Shown piece by piece: positions 63,494 to 64,000 of a stretch of DNA of 64,000 nucleotides. Numbering within the stretch: the first letter of the stretch is position 1; every line of letters begins with the position of its first letter. The position numbers and the translations under genes were made by a program. The notes beneath the pieces were generated by a model that ran no database searches, was not told the DNA's origin, and saw nothing but the letters and a program-made list of their open reading frames with translations. The DNA is from CALODL01 sp942492115 (GTDB lineage: Bacteria > Planctomycetota > Phycisphaerae > UBA1845 > CAIVHJ01): assembly GCA_942492115.1 (NCBI GenBank), contig CALODL010000027.1:558001-622000 (forward strand), read 5' to 3'.

Positions 63494-64000
63494 GTGGGTG
63501 CACTCATTGAAGTCGAACAACTGACCAAAACCTATGTCATGCCCGGCGGCGATGTCCATGCCTTACAGGGCGTGTCATTGAGCATTGACCGTGGTGAGTT
63601 CCTGTCGGTCGTCGGAAACTCCGGGAGTGGCAAGACCACGTTGCTCTATGTGCTTGGAATGCTGACAGTACCGACTGGCGGGCAGTATCACTTTGACGGC
63701 CAGGCCGTCGCGCGGCTGAGTGATCAGCAGTTGTCGCGCGTTCGGGGTCGAGAAATCGGTTTCGTGTTTCAGTCCTTTCATCTCGTGCCTCAGCTCAGCG
63801 TGCTCGACAATGTTCGTCTGGCCGCGCGCTACGGAGGAGAACGGGATCATCCCGGTATCGTTGAGCGGGCACGAGACCTCATCGAGCGTGTCGGCCTCAG
63901 CCGGCGCATCGATCACCGACCCAACGAATTGTCGGGTGGCGAAATGCAACGCGTGGCGATTGCACGAGCGTTGTTGACCCGGCCACAACTCATCCTCGCC
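63494..64000 (+). CDS. ABC transporter ATPase, MacB/LolD-like, 3' end missing
   Basis: GTG start two bases after the adaptor stop; the frame is open for 169 codons to the window edge. IEVEQLTKTYVMPGGDVHAL is the A-loop region. GNSGSGKTTLLYVLGML holds Walker A, GFVFQSFHLVPQLSVLDNV the Q-loop, and NELSGGEMQRVAIARAL the ABC signature; Walker B would lie just beyond the edge (LILA). Probably energises export of lipids, peptides or macrolide-like compounds with the adaptor at 62010 and a permease outside the window. Confidence 0.93.
   Translation, partial: MGALIEVEQLTKTYVMPGGDVHALQGVSLSIDRGEFLSVVGNSGSGKTTLLYVLGMLTVPTGGQYHFDGQAVARLSDQQLSRVRGREIGFVFQSFHLVPQLSVLDNVRLAARYGGERDHPGIVERARDLIERVGLSRRIDHRPNELSGGEMQRVAIARALLTRPQLILA

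Noticed and set aside
1..64000. tRNA, rRNA or CRISPR array
   Set aside because: No regularly spaced repeats with unique spacers were seen, and no sequence readable as rRNA or a cloverleaf tRNA in the intergenic spaces.

Overview
This 64 kb window comes from a moderately GC-rich bacterial chromosome. The gene content points to Planctomycetota, probably a phycisphaera-like lineage. The clues are a DUF1800/DUF1501 pair, secreted proteins with dockerin-like EF-hand loops, membrane proteins headed by zinc ribbons, an exosortase-H-type sortase with a matching W-type C-terminal anchor, and many lipoproteins of the two-component-free 'large secretome' kind. This placement is inferred from gene families, not from a marker gene. 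No rRNA, tRNA or CRISPR array was seen.

Layout. Positions 1-1624 hold the 5' part of purA (minus strand, running off the left edge) and a divergent acyl-CoA thioesterase. Positions 1.7-5.0 kb are a scrap zone. In order it holds the first ~32 codons of a response regulator, a frameshifted RHS core fragment with dockerin-like repeats, a piece of an AEP-type primase, two small minus-strand genes (one HTH), a possibly frameshifted small gene, a tyrosine-recombinase N-terminal scrap, and an antitoxin with a truncated ParE-like toxin. Positions 5.0-10.0 kb hold DUF1800, DUF1501 (Tat), a secreted coiled-coil protein and YceH.

Positions 10.2-31.9 kb form a surface-glycan locus. A WbpB/WbpD/WbpE-like trio is followed by a NodB-like protein, a DPM1/GtrB-like glycosyltransferase and an FkbM methyltransferase. 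Five large polytopic GT-C-like or DUF2079 proteins are spread through the locus. Two translationally coupled triplets (ATGA overlaps) complete it: epimerase-acyltransferase-aminotransferase, and GT2-His-type PLP enzyme-GDP-fucose-synthase-like. In the second triplet the PLP lysine is replaced by histidine, which suggests a 3-dehydratase such as ColD and therefore a 3,6-dideoxyhexose branch.

Positions 32-42.6 kb run on the minus strand: two zinc-ribbon membrane proteins, a 1579-residue secreted M36-like metallopeptidase with its own terminator, an exosortase-H-like operon of three genes, and an HD-GYP protein. Positions 42.7-55.6 kb are mixed: SDR, upp, a small zinc-ribbon-like protein, oligopeptidase B, a beta-helix lipoprotein, a STAS protein, a GH114-like lipoprotein, PhoD, a CTERM-anchored protein and a secreted beta-propeller-like protein. 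Positions 55.9-64 kb carry a DUF442 lipoprotein phosphatase, a tetR-adaptor-RND efflux operon with a palindromic operator on a leaderless promoter, and a second adaptor followed by an ABC ATPase that runs off the right edge.

The most unusual non-coding signal is a 166-168 bp element present three times (13145-13311, 42676-42843, 50383-50548). The copies are about 97% alike, with ~39 bp imperfect terminal inverted repeats bounded by CTTAG. In two copies the terminal CTTAG supplies the stop codon of the neighbouring gene. It looks like a young MITE or REPIN-like family.
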